The notes below the pieces were generated by a model. The model saw only the letters and a list, made by a program, of their open reading frames with translations, was not told the DNA's origin and searched no databases. Of a stretch of DNA of 64,000 nt, positions 46,980 through 55,502 are shown piece by piece (position 1 is the first letter of the stretch; each line of letters starts with the position of its first letter). The position numbers and the translations under genes were made by a program. This DNA is from Pseudorhizobium xiangyangii (GTDB lineage: Bacteria > Pseudomonadota > Alphaproteobacteria > Rhizobiales > Rhizobiaceae), in NCBI RefSeq assembly GCF_020531965.1, contig NZ_JAJAWH010000012.1, positions 1 to 64,000 of the forward strand, read 5' to 3'.

Positions 46980-47588
46980 TCAACCCGACAGACTGTCGCG
47001 ATTAAGCATCGCCCATTGCAGCAGGACGATCGTCTTGGCGTCGTTGATCTCGCCAGTGCGGATCATCGCATAGGCATCATCCAGCCCCATGGTCACCACT
47101 TCGATATCCTCGCCCTCACCGGCCAGGCCTCCGCCTGTTCCCGGTCTGCGGTCGGCGCTGACGCTTGCGACGAACAGCGCGACCTTCTCCGTCAGAGTGC
47201 CGGGGCTGGCATACATGTCGAACAGATAGCGGGCCTCGTCGATCTCGAAACCGGTTTCTTCCATTGCCTCACGGATCACCGCATCTGCAGGCAACTCATC
47301 CTCGTCGATCAGCCCGGCCGGGACTTCCAGCATGAAGGCCGGATCGCCATTGACGAAGGCGCCGGGCCGGAACTGGCGAACCAGAACGACACTTCCCTCC
47401 TTGGGATCATGGAGAAGGATCGCCGCTGCCGTGCCATGGTCGTGCACCTCGCGATCGAGCGTAACCATGCTGCCGTCCGGCATCCGCTGTTCGAAGACGA
47501 GTTTCTGAAGATGCACGAACCCCTTCCACAACCTCGCTCTGGAGATCAGCCGCACGCGTTCTGCCTCGGAGGTATCGATGTCGAGCAT
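46980..47588 (-). CDS. NUDIX hydrolase (NudK/ADP-ribose pyrophosphatase type)
   Basis: The 202-residue protein has a complete Nudix box GLIDEDELPADAVIREAMEE followed by TGF (about residues 91-113) and an N-terminal strand typical of sugar-nucleotide pyrophosphatases (VHLQKLVFEQRMPDGSMV). VVLVRQFRPGAFVNGDPAF precedes the box. The likely substrate is ADP-ribose or GDP-mannose, not resolved here. It is convergent with purN and 50 bases from the molybdopterin oxidoreductase gene. Confidence 0.9.
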   Translation of the reverse strand: MLDIDTSEAERVRLISRARLWKGFVHLQKLVFEQRMPDGSMVTLDREVHDHGTAAAILLHDPKEGSVVLVRQFRPGAFVNGDPAFMLEVPAGLIDEDELPADAVIREAMEETGFEIDEARYLFDMYASPGTLTEKVALFVASVSADRRPGTGGGLAGEGEDIEVVTMGLDDAYAMIRTGEINDAKTIVLLQWAMLNRDSLSG

Positions 47589-47638
47589 GTCCGTCCTATC
47601 TGGATGCGCTTGTCCCGGATGGAACCTGCGGGCAGTCG

Positions 47639-49771
47639 TCAGGCCTTGCGCAGCCAGACGCGATTATCATGGAAGGCCGCGCCGCCATAGGGGGCGACGG
47701 CATCGGCACCGGTCAGCACGTTGATGCCCTCCCCGTCCAGATGAGCCTTGTTGGGCCAGAGGCCTTCGGCAATCAGGACACCGGGTCGCGCACCGGCAAC
47801 GATCCTCGCATGAAGGCGGATTTCGCCACGCGGGTTTCCAAGCTTCACGACGTCGCCGTCTGTGATCCCGAGCCGGGCGGCATCGGAAGGTTCGACCATC
47901 ACCTCGGGGCGCTTCTCCTTCTGAACCGAACTCGGTGTCTCCGCGAAGGTCGAGTTCAGGAAGCTGCGCGCAGGCGACGTGGCAAGGCGGAACGGATGCT
48001 CCTCGTTGGCGACCTCGATGACCGGGACGTAGTCCGGGAATTTCGGCAGCGCTTCAACCGGGCCCATCGGTCCGATACTCTTCGGGGGCCGATCCGGCGA
48101 CGGACCATTCGCCCAGTCGGGACTGAAGCGGAACTTGCCGTCCGGATAGCCGAAGCCCTTGATGTAGTGGGCGGTCTCGAAATCGGGTTGGGCATCGATC
48201 CAGCGTTGTAGCGCAAGCGCATCAAAACCGGGCCAGCCACTCGCCGCCAGCATGCGGTCGATATGCTCGCGTTCGGAAAGACCGAAACCGGGATAATGCG
48301 AGACGCCGAGGCGGCTTGCCAGTTCCTCGATGACGAAGAGGTTGGTGCGCACCGTGTCCGGGGCATCGACCAGCTTGGGGCCGAGCAGGATGTGGTTCTG
48401 GCCGCCTCCGCGGTAGATGTCGTCATGCTCCAGGAACATGGTGGCCGGAAGCACGATGTCGGCCACCTCCGCCGTTTCAGTCATGAACTGCTCGTGGACT
48501 GCAACAAACAGGTCATCGCGCAGGAAACCCTGTTTCACCAGACGCTGTTCCGGCGCCACGTTGACGGGGTTGGTGTTCTGGATCAGCAGCGCCGTCACCG
48601 GACCACGCTGGCGCAGTGCCTCGGCATCTCCGGTCAGAACGCGACCGATCTGCGACTGGTCGAGCATGCGGATGTCGGGATCAGCGTACGCCGTGCCCAT
48701 GAGTTCCGCCTTGTTCAGCCGGAAGATCTCGCCGTTGTTGTGGAAAGCACCGCCGCCTTCGTATTGCCAGGAACCAAGAACGGTCGCGACCGACAGTGCC
48801 GAATGCATGGAGACCGTGCCGTTGCGCTGGCGGCCGAAACCGTAGCCGAGGCGGAAGAATGTCTTCTTCGTCGTCCCGACAAGGCGCGCGAACGCTTCGA
48901 TCTCGTCCACCGAAAGACCCGTAAGGGCCGAGGCCCATTCAGGTGTCTTTGTTCGAAGGTGAGCTTCGAGGCCCGCGGGATCGTCAGCGTATTGCGCCAT
49001 GTAGTCGCGATCAGCATAGCCGTCACGGAAGGCGATGTGCATCACGGCGCAGGCGAGAGCCGCATCTGTGCCAGGCTTCAGGATCAGGCCCATGTCGGCC
49101 TGCTTGATCGTCGGATTGTCGTAGATATCGATGACGACGATCTTCGCACCGCGTTCCTTGCGGGCTTTCACCGCATGCGTCATGACGTTGACCTGGGTGG
49201 AAACTGCGTTCGTCCCCCAGATCACGACGCAATCCGACTTCGCCATCTCGCGTGGATCAGGGCCGCGTAGAGCGCCCGTGCCCATGACATATCCGGTCCA
49301 GGCCATGTTCGTGCAGATCGAACCGAAGAAGCCTGAATACTTCTTGGCGTGGCGCAGGCGCTCGATGGAATCTCGCTGCACCTGCCCCATTGTTCCCGCA
49401 TAGAAATAGGGCCAGACGGCTTCCGTACCGTGAAGGGCTTCCGCCTTCACAAACGCGTCGGCAATCTCGTCGAGCGCATTCTCCCAGGATATCTCCTGCC
49501 AGGCACCGTCGCCCTTGGCGCCAATACGGCGCTTCGGCGTCAGAAGCCGCTGCGGATGGTAGATCCGCTCGGTGTAGCGCGCGACCTTGGCGCAGATGAC
49601 ACCGGCGGTATAGGTATTGTCGCTCGAGCCGCGGACGCGGCCGATCTTGCCTTCCGCCGTCAGATCAACATCTAGCGCGCAGGCGGACGGACAGTCATGC
49701 GGGCAGACCGTATGGCCGACGCGGTTGACATTCGAGGTGGCTTTCGCCGTGATCGGGGTCGTAACGTTCAT
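47639..49771 (-). CDS. Molybdopterin-dependent oxidoreductase, single [4Fe-4S] cluster
   Basis: The 710-residue protein is in the DMSO reductase/formate dehydrogenase superfamily. The N-terminal cluster ligands are Cys23, Cys27, Cys31 and Cys60 (CPHDCPSAC...GVICAK). The dinucleotide-binding domain has VIWGTNAVSTQVNVM and the C-terminal domain PSDAARLGITDGDVVKLGNP. A Mo ligand candidate is Cys153 (GFFGSICTNMAW). No signal peptide is seen, so it is likely cytoplasmic. Partner electron-transfer subunits are absent next to it; the substrate is unknown. moaD and moaE lie 8.7 kb away in this window. Confidence 0.93.
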   Translation of the reverse strand: MNVTTPITAKATSNVNRVGHTVCPHDCPSACALDVDLTAEGKIGRVRGSSDNTYTAGVICAKVARYTERIYHPQRLLTPKRRIGAKGDGAWQEISWENALDEIADAFVKAEALHGTEAVWPYFYAGTMGQVQRDSIERLRHAKKYSGFFGSICTNMAWTGYVMGTGALRGPDPREMAKSDCVVIWGTNAVSTQVNVMTHAVKARKERGAKIVVIDIYDNPTIKQADMGLILKPGTDAALACAVMHIAFRDGYADRDYMAQYADDPAGLEAHLRTKTPEWASALTGLSVDEIEAFARLVGTTKKTFFRLGYGFGRQRNGTVSMHSALSVATVLGSWQYEGGGAFHNNGEIFRLNKAELMGTAYADPDIRMLDQSQIGRVLTGDAEALRQRGPVTALLIQNTNPVNVAPEQRLVKQGFLRDDLFVAVHEQFMTETAEVADIVLPATMFLEHDDIYRGGGQNHILLGPKLVDAPDTVRTNLFVIEELASRLGVSHYPGFGLSEREHIDRMLAASGWPGFDALALQRWIDAQPDFETAHYIKGFGYPDGKFRFSPDWANGPSPDRPPKSIGPMGPVEALPKFPDYVPVIEVANEEHPFRLATSPARSFLNSTFAETPSSVQKEKRPEVMVEPSDAARLGITDGDVVKLGNPRGEIRLHARIVAGARPGVLIAEGLWPNKAHLDGEGINVLTGADAVAPYGGAAFHDNRVWLRKA

Positions 49772-49854
49772 GATATTTCTATATGCGAAGGCAGGAGCAG
49801 CAAAAAGGCGCTTTTGCAGTTCATCAAATTAATTCATCCGGGACACAATCAGGC

Positions 49855-50703
49855 ATGAACTATCGGCACATCTACCACGCGGGCAATTTCGCCGATATCC
49901 TGAAGCACGCCGTGCTGGCGCGTCTCGTCGTCTACATGCAGAACAAGGACAAGGCATTCCGCGTGCTGGACACGCATGCCGGCATCGGCCTCTACGACCT
50001 CTCCTCGGAAGAGGCGCAGAAGACCGGCGAATGGCGCGACGGGATCGGGCGCCTGATCGATGCCGATCTTCCAGCCGCTGCTGCCGACCTGCTGGCGCCG
50101 TATCTCCGCATCATTCGCGAGCTAAACCCGGAAAACGACCTGAAGCTCTATCCCGGCTCACCGAAGCTGGCACGGATGCTGTTCCGGCCGCAGGATCGGC
50201 TCTCAGCCATGGAACTCCACCCCGAGGACTCGCGCCGGCTGGCGCGGCTTTTCGAGGGGGATTATCAGGCACGCGTCACGGAACTGGACGGTTGGCTGGC
50301 GCTCGGCGCACACCTGCCGCCCAAGGAGAAACGCGGCATCATCCTCGTCGATCCGCCTTTCGAGGAAGATGGCGAATACGAGCGACTGGTGAGCGGACTG
50401 GCGACGGCTTACCGGCGTTTTCCCGGCGGCACCTACTGCCTCTGGTATCCGCTGAAGAAAGGAGCGCCGATCAGGGCGTTCCACCAGGCGCTTCAGGAGC
50501 TGGAAATCCCGAGGATGCTCGGCCTTGAGCTTTCGGTACGCAGCGACCGGGAGACGACGGGGCTGTCCGGCTCCGGCCTTGTTGTCGTCAACCCGCCCTT
50601 CACGCTGAAGGACGAGATGCACACGCTGCTGCCTGTCCTGAAGAACATACTGGCACAGGACCGCTTCGCCTCGCAACGGGCGTTCTGGCTGCGCGGCGAG
50701 TAG
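49855..50703 (+). CDS. rlmJ: 23S rRNA (adenine-N6)-methyltransferase RlmJ
   Basis: RlmJ methylates A2030 of 23S rRNA. The 282-residue protein starts MNYRHIYHAGNFADILKHAV, the typical family start, and has the SAM-binding LDTHAGIGLYDLSS and the DPPF motif VDPPFEEDGEYE. The ATG at 49855 is preferred over one at 49783. It is divergent from the oxidoreductase gene. Confidence 0.95.
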   Translation: MNYRHIYHAGNFADILKHAVLARLVVYMQNKDKAFRVLDTHAGIGLYDLSSEEAQKTGEWRDGIGRLIDADLPAAAADLLAPYLRIIRELNPENDLKLYPGSPKLARMLFRPQDRLSAMELHPEDSRRLARLFEGDYQARVTELDGWLALGAHLPPKEKRGIILVDPPFEEDGEYERLVSGLATAYRRFPGGTYCLWYPLKKGAPIRAFHQALQELEIPRMLGLELSVRSDRETTGLSGSGLVVVNPPFTLKDEMHTLLPVLKNILAQDRFASQRAFWLRGE

Positions 50704-50707
50704 CGGA

Positions 50708-51664
50708 TCAGGTTTCGCCGCGCCGCATGTCCGGCGGGTTGTTGCGGCGAAACTGCGAGCGCTCGAAGACCAGGATCACCACCAGCGCCATGACGAAGGG
50801 GATGATCAGGTAGAACAGGCGGAAGACCAGCAGCGCGGCAATCACGTCCGCCGGGTCCATGTCCGGCAGCCCCATGACGAAGACGAGCTCGAGCACGCCG
50901 AGCCCGCCTGGGGCGTGAGACAGAAGCGCCGCTGAAAACGAGATCAGGAAGATGCCCATCACGACCAGAAAGCCGGGATTTCCCGCTTCCGGGAGGGCGA
51001 AATAGATGATGCCGGCGGCACCGATCAGCTCGACCGGTGCGATGATCAACTGCGGTATGACGACGCGCGGCGCGGGATAGAAGATGTTGATCGAACCCAG
51101 TTTGATCGGCTTGAGCTTCATGAAGCTGGCAACGACGTAGAGCGCGACAAGGCCGAGAATCACAAAGCCCGTTACAGCCGAGGCCTCGACCGGCACGAGA
51201 TCGCCAAATCGCTCGGTCAATTCCGGTTCAATGACCAGCACCAGGCCAGCCAGAAGCAGTGTGCCGAGCATGAAGGTGAATGAGCAAACGGCGATGAGAA
51301 TGCCAATCTCCGCCGGCGTCAGGCCCTTTGACGAATAGGCACGGTAGCGCACGACCGCACCGGACACGACCGATGCCCCAACATTGTGCGACAGCGCATA
51401 GGTGGTGAAGGAGCAGATCGTGATGAACCACCAGTCGATCTTGCGGCCGAGATGCATGAGCGCAATGCGGTCGTAGCCGGCCAGGGCGGCATAGGCGACC
51501 AGCGTGCATAACCCCGACAAAACCCAGTGGGTGTGGGAGATCGCCGCGAGACTTTCCCAGACATCATCTAGTGAAAGGCCGCGCAATTCCTTGTAGAGAA
51601 GCCAGGCACAAACCGCTATCGTCGCCGCGCCGACGACGGGCCAGAGGTACTTTTTCAAGGTCAT
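50708..51664 (-). CDS. LPG synthase transmembrane-domain family protein (UPF0104)
   Basis: The 318-residue membrane protein has about eight transmembrane helices and matches the flippase-like domain of lysylphosphatidylglycerol synthases, without the soluble transferase domain. The segment FTTYALSHNVGASVVSGAVV and SHAPGGLGVLELVFV are typical. It is probably a membrane lipid or glycan related protein; function unproven. It is convergent with rlmJ. Confidence 0.9.
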   Translation of the reverse strand: MTLKKYLWPVVGAATIAVCAWLLYKELRGLSLDDVWESLAAISHTHWVLSGLCTLVAYAALAGYDRIALMHLGRKIDWWFITICSFTTYALSHNVGASVVSGAVVRYRAYSSKGLTPAEIGILIAVCSFTFMLGTLLLAGLVLVIEPELTERFGDLVPVEASAVTGFVILGLVALYVVASFMKLKPIKLGSINIFYPAPRVVIPQLIIAPVELIGAAGIIYFALPEAGNPGFLVVMGIFLISFSAALLSHAPGGLGVLELVFVMGLPDMDPADVIAALLVFRLFYLIIPFVMALVVILVFERSQFRRNNPPDMRRGET

Positions 51665-51750
51665 TCAAACTTGCCGATCTTCTCTCCTCCAAGACATTTC
51701 AGCACCTGCAGAACAACCGCTGACTCGCCCACATTGGAGGCAATGGGTTA

Positions 51751-52404
51751 ATGGATCAACCTTTCCGCACCGTATTAGCCGCTTTCGCATGCCTGGCTTT
51801 TTTCGCCTGGGGCGGCACCGCAAGGGCGCAATCTCCTGACTTCGATTTCTATGTCCTGTCGCTCTCCTGGTCGCCAACCTATTGTGCAACTCAGCAGGGC
51901 GGACGCAGTTCCCAGCAATGCGACGGTGGTGAACGCTATGGCTTCATTGTCCATGGCCTGTGGCCGCAATACGAGGCCGGCTATCCCGAATTCTGCCGCA
52001 ACCGGGAACCGCAGCGTGTGCCGAACGCGCTCGGCGAGACGCTGTTCGACATCATGCCGTCGATGGGGCTGATCGGCCACCAATGGCGCAAGCACGGCAG
52101 TTGCACCGGGCTTAGCCAGAAAGAATATCTCGCCGAAACCCGGAAGGCTTACGATCGGGTGCGCATTCCCGACACGCTTGCTGAAGGCGAAAAGCAGCTC
52201 ACTCTCTCGACCGCACAGATCGAGAGCGCGTTCGTCGCTGCCAACCCGGGCATGACGACACGGGGCATCGCCGCCAGCTGCGAAGGACGGCAACTGGAAG
52301 AGGTGCGCATCTGCCTGACGAAAGACCTGCAGTTCCGCGACTGCGCCGAAGTCGACCGGCGCGGCTGCCAGCGTAGCCAGATCGACGTTCCCCCCGCCGA
52401 ATAA
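51751..52404 (+). CDS. Secreted ribonuclease T2
   Basis: The 217-residue enzyme cleaves RNA through 2',3'-cyclic phosphate intermediates. A signal peptide (residues 1-26, ends TARA) is followed by the two catalytic segments: His68 in FIVHGLWPQY and His110/His115 in HQWRKHGSCTG. Several cysteines (at least six) should form disulfides in the periplasm. GGAGGC lies just upstream of the start. It is followed by a glutathione S-transferase gene 26 bases later. Confidence 0.95.
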   Translation: MDQPFRTVLAAFACLAFFAWGGTARAQSPDFDFYVLSLSWSPTYCATQQGGRSSQQCDGGERYGFIVHGLWPQYEAGYPEFCRNREPQRVPNALGETLFDIMPSMGLIGHQWRKHGSCTGLSQKEYLAETRKAYDRVRIPDTLAEGEKQLTLSTAQIESAFVAANPGMTTRGIAASCEGRQLEEVRICLTKDLQFRDCAEVDRRGCQRSQIDVPPAE

Positions 52405-52430
52405 CCGAAGCACCACCCAAGGACGCCGCA

Positions 52431-53030
52431 ATGAAGCTCCTCTATTCGCCCGCCTCTCCCTACGCCGCGAAGGTGCGGATGGCTGCCCATCACGCAGGCA
52501 TCCGACTGGATGCCGAGAAGGTGGACACATCGAGCAATCCACCCGAACTGTTGGCCAACAATCCGCTCGGGAAGATTCCGACACTCATCCGCGAGGGCGA
52601 GCCGCCGATCTATGACAGCGTCGCCATCATGCATTACCTCGATCGTCTGTCCGGCGGGAAGCTCTACCCCAGGAAGGATCCGAAGCGGGCGGATGCGGAC
52701 GTGCTGGAAGCACTGTGCGACGGCGTGATGGACAGCCTCCTGGCGATTATGAACGAGCGGCGCAGCCGCCCGGAAGACAGAGTGCACCAGCCTTGGATCG
52801 ACAAGCAGTGGGACAAGGTCAGCCGCGCGCTCGATCACCTCAACGGCCATCTGCCGAAGACCGGAAAGAAGCTGAATGGCGGCCATTTCGCACTTGCGGC
52901 GGCGCTGAGCTACCTTGACCTCCGCTTCAGCGACAAGGACTGGCGGTACGGGCGGGTGGAGCTTGCCGCGTGGCCGGACACGTTTGCCAAGCACTTCGCC
53001 GGCTTCGCGGAAATGAAGGCAGCGGGCTGA
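52431..53030 (+). CDS. Glutathione S-transferase family protein
   Basis: The 199-residue protein has an N-terminal thioredoxin fold with the SPYAAKVRM glutathione-site region in place of a Cys, and the cis-Pro GKIPTLIREGEPPIYDS block. The C-terminal helical domain is short. AAGGA lies 7 bases before the ATG. Substrate unknown. It follows the T2 ribonuclease gene and is probably transcribed with it. Confidence 0.9.
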   Translation: MKLLYSPASPYAAKVRMAAHHAGIRLDAEKVDTSSNPPELLANNPLGKIPTLIREGEPPIYDSVAIMHYLDRLSGGKLYPRKDPKRADADVLEALCDGVMDSLLAIMNERRSRPEDRVHQPWIDKQWDKVSRALDHLNGHLPKTGKKLNGGHFALAAALSYLDLRFSDKDWRYGRVELAAWPDTFAKHFAGFAEMKAAG

Positions 53031-53214
53031 CCTCCAGCTGCTGCCGGACGGCGGCCACAGGCCCCATTCCATCGGGCTGACCGACCAGGAAGCATCGGAG
53101 CCGACCGGCCGCCTCCGATGCCAGCGATCTTTCCGTCCGCCTGCACAGGGTATTGAAGAGCTTGCCCTGCGGCATACCTACGCTACCATGCAACAAGCGG
53201 CAGGAGGCCGTATT

Positions 53215-54219
53215 ATGGAGAAGATTTGCATGAAGCTTAATGTTCTGACGCGACGCGCCGCACTTATACTTGCCGGTTCGGCACTATCCCTGATGTCGCT
53301 CGGCCATGCGGCTATGGCACAAACCTTTCCCGACCAGACCATTACGCTGGTCGTGCCCTTTTCCGCCGGTGGCTCGACGGACGTGGTCGGGCGCGTCGTG
53401 GCGCAGAAGATGGGCGAGATCCTGGGCCAGCAGATCGTGGTCGAGAATGTGGCTGGCGCCGGCGGCAACCTCGGCGCGGATCGCGTAGCGCGTGCCGAGC
53501 CTGATGGCTACACGATCCTGATGGGAACGGTCGCCACCCATGCGCTCAACCCGTTGATCCTCAAGACCACGCCCTACGACGCGGAAAAGGACTTTTCGCC
53601 GATCTCGCTGCTCGTCGTCGTGCCAAACGTGCTCGTCGTCAACCCGGAGCTGCCGGTCAACACGGTGGCCGAACTGATCGACCTCCTGAAGAAGGAGCCG
53701 GACAAATACTCCTACGCCTCGTCCGGCAACGGCACGCCGCTGCACCTCTCCGGCGAGTTGTTCAACAGCATGGCCGGGGTGACGATGCTGCACGTCCCCT
53801 ACAAGGGCGCCGGGCCAGCCCTGAACGACGTGATCGGCAACCAGATCCCGATCATGTTCGACAACCTCCCCTCCTCGTCCGGCCACATCAAGGCCGGCAC
53901 ACTGCGGGCGCTCGCGGTGACGACCGCCAAGCGGGCTCCATCCTTCCCGGACGTGCCAACGGTGGCGGAAACCGTTCCCGGCTATGAGACCTATACGTGG
54001 AACGCGTTGTTCGCACCGGCGGGCACTCCGCCGGAAGTGGTGGCCAAGCTCAACGAGGCAGCAAACACCGCGCTCAAGGATCCAGCGGTCATCGCCCGGA
54101 TGGACGAGTTCAGCGCCACGATCGTCGGCTCGACGCCGGAAGACCTCGGCAAGCATGTAACAGCCGAAATCGCCAAGTGGGCGCCGATCGTCAAGAGCGC
54201 CAATATCCAGATGGATTGA
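53215..54219 (+). CDS. Bug/TctC family solute-binding protein
   Basis: The 334-residue periplasmic protein belongs to the tripartite tricarboxylate transporter receptor family. A signal peptide (residues 1-36, MKLNVLTRRAALILAGSAL...AMAQ) is followed by TLVVPFSAGGSTDVVGRV, the typical ligand-binding start, and VENVAGAGGNLGADRVA. AGGAGG is 7 bases upstream of the ATG at 53215. No TctA or TctB membrane genes are beside it, so it is an orphan receptor here; the ligand is unknown. Confidence 0.9.
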   Translation: MEKICMKLNVLTRRAALILAGSALSLMSLGHAAMAQTFPDQTITLVVPFSAGGSTDVVGRVVAQKMGEILGQQIVVENVAGAGGNLGADRVARAEPDGYTILMGTVATHALNPLILKTTPYDAEKDFSPISLLVVVPNVLVVNPELPVNTVAELIDLLKKEPDKYSYASSGNGTPLHLSGELFNSMAGVTMLHVPYKGAGPALNDVIGNQIPIMFDNLPSSSGHIKAGTLRALAVTTAKRAPSFPDVPTVAETVPGYETYTWNALFAPAGTPPEVVAKLNEAANTALKDPAVIARMDEFSATIVGSTPEDLGKHVTAEIAKWAPIVKSANIQMD

Positions 54220-54245
54220 GAGCGCGCCAGACCTCGCGACACAAA

Positions 54246-54274
54246 AAAAGCCCGGGCCAAAAGCCCGGGCTTTT
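54246..54274. terminator. Bidirectional terminator between bug gene and ropB
   Basis: AAAAGCCCGGGC (54246-54257) pairs with GCCCGGGCTTTT (54263-54274), a perfect 12-bp stem with a 5-base loop, lying between two converging genes. Confidence 0.9.
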
Positions 54275-54294
54275 CCGCCTGTTAAGGCTTGGAA

Positions 54295-54930
54295 TTAGAA
54301 CTTGACGCCAATACCAACCTTGACGCTGTGGTCGTCAAAACCACGCGAGAAGGAACCGGAGTCGAGGTTGTAGGTGTCGCTGCCGAAGTCCGTGTAGCGG
54401 TATTCGACGCGCGTGGTGATGTTTTCAGTCACCATGGCTTCCACGCCAGCACCGACGGTGTAGCCGACAGCGGTGTTGCTATCGGACGACGTTGCGTCGG
54501 ACAATTCGTTGTCCTGCAGGGCAACACCAGCCGTACCGTAGATGAGGAAGGGGTTCATGTCGTAACCGACGCGAGCGCGGACCGAACCGTTCCAGCCGGC
54601 TTCGCCTTCAACACCTGGTGCAGCTTCTTCTTCTACGCCGTTATAACCGACATCGGCTTCGACACCGTAGACGATCTGGCCGCTCTGCATGTTGTAGCCG
54701 CCGTAAACGCCGCCACCGAGAGCACCGTCACGGTCGTTGCTTCCAAAGCGACCCCATTTGTAGTCGCCATAGCCACCGAGATATGCGCCGCTCCAGTCAC
54801 TGACCGGTGCAGGCTGCTCGTAAGCTACAGGTGCTTCCGGAATCTGATCGACGGCATCAGCGGCATTGGCAACCGAGATCGTGGCGAAGGTAGCAGCCGA
54901 AACCAACAGAGCTGCGGTAAGATTACGCAT
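54295..54930 (-). CDS. ropB: Outer membrane beta-barrel protein, RopB/Omp25 family
   Basis: The 211-residue protein has a signal peptide (residues 1-23, ends ANA) and an eight-stranded barrel like Omp25/Omp31 and RopB: DWSGAYLGGYGDYKWG near the N-terminus, GWNGSVRARVGYDMNPFLIYG, and the terminal SVKVGIGVKF ending in Phe as in outer membrane proteins. Alternating Gly and aromatic residues support the barrel. It should be an abundant envelope protein. A long AT-rich leader precedes it. Confidence 0.9.
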   Translation of the reverse strand: MRNLTAALLVSAATFATISVANAADAVDQIPEAPVAYEQPAPVSDWSGAYLGGYGDYKWGRFGSNDRDGALGGGVYGGYNMQSGQIVYGVEADVGYNGVEEEAAPGVEGEAGWNGSVRARVGYDMNPFLIYGTAGVALQDNELSDATSSDSNTAVGYTVGAGVEAMVTENITTRVEYRYTDFGSDTYNLDSGSFSRGFDDHSVKVGIGVKF

Positions 54931-55502
54931 ACAGAATTCTCCTTTTCATGCTGTGCCGGGAATGTGCCGCGACGAAACTGCCGCGTCGTTGTTCCCTGCC
55001 CGCTGAACCGAAGATGGTCGGGAAATGAGTGCAAGAAAGAGCCGAATTGTGAATTGATTGTGGCGCAGCAATGGCTAGAAAGTGATGTTGCATTGCCGCA
55101 ACACATTACTCATTAACTATATATACAACAACACACATAACGCTTCACAATATCCACTTTTGATCATCCCAATACGCACTGGAATTAATTTGTAATTAAC
55201 CTTGCGTGCACTTCTGTCGTTGCTCGACGTCGATTGATTTACATTTTGTTTACCACATTTTCCCAGCACGCGACTCATCACGTCCCGGGGCAGCAGGTGC
55301 AGCAGCAACCCATCACCGCTATCGATGACATCCCGCCTGTTCGGTCAGCCGTCGCAGATAATGCTTCCCAATCGGGCATGGCGGCTTCGTCGTCTTTTAA
55401 TAAGATCGCCCACGCACTACCTGTAGGGCATCCAGACGACGCGATTCGATGCCCGCCGACGATGCGCCCCGCATCCGTGCGCCGGCAGGCGGAGAGGACG
55501 AG
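54931..55502. other. AT-rich 570-base region between ropB and uvrC
   Basis: No convincing gene is seen. The middle (about 55080-55260) is clearly richer in A+T than the rest of the window. It contains a hairpin TGTTGC/GCAACA at 55086-55103 and a TATATATA-like stretch near 55120. It probably holds the divergent promoters of ropB and uvrC and a long ropB leader; a small RNA is possible. Confidence 0.45.
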
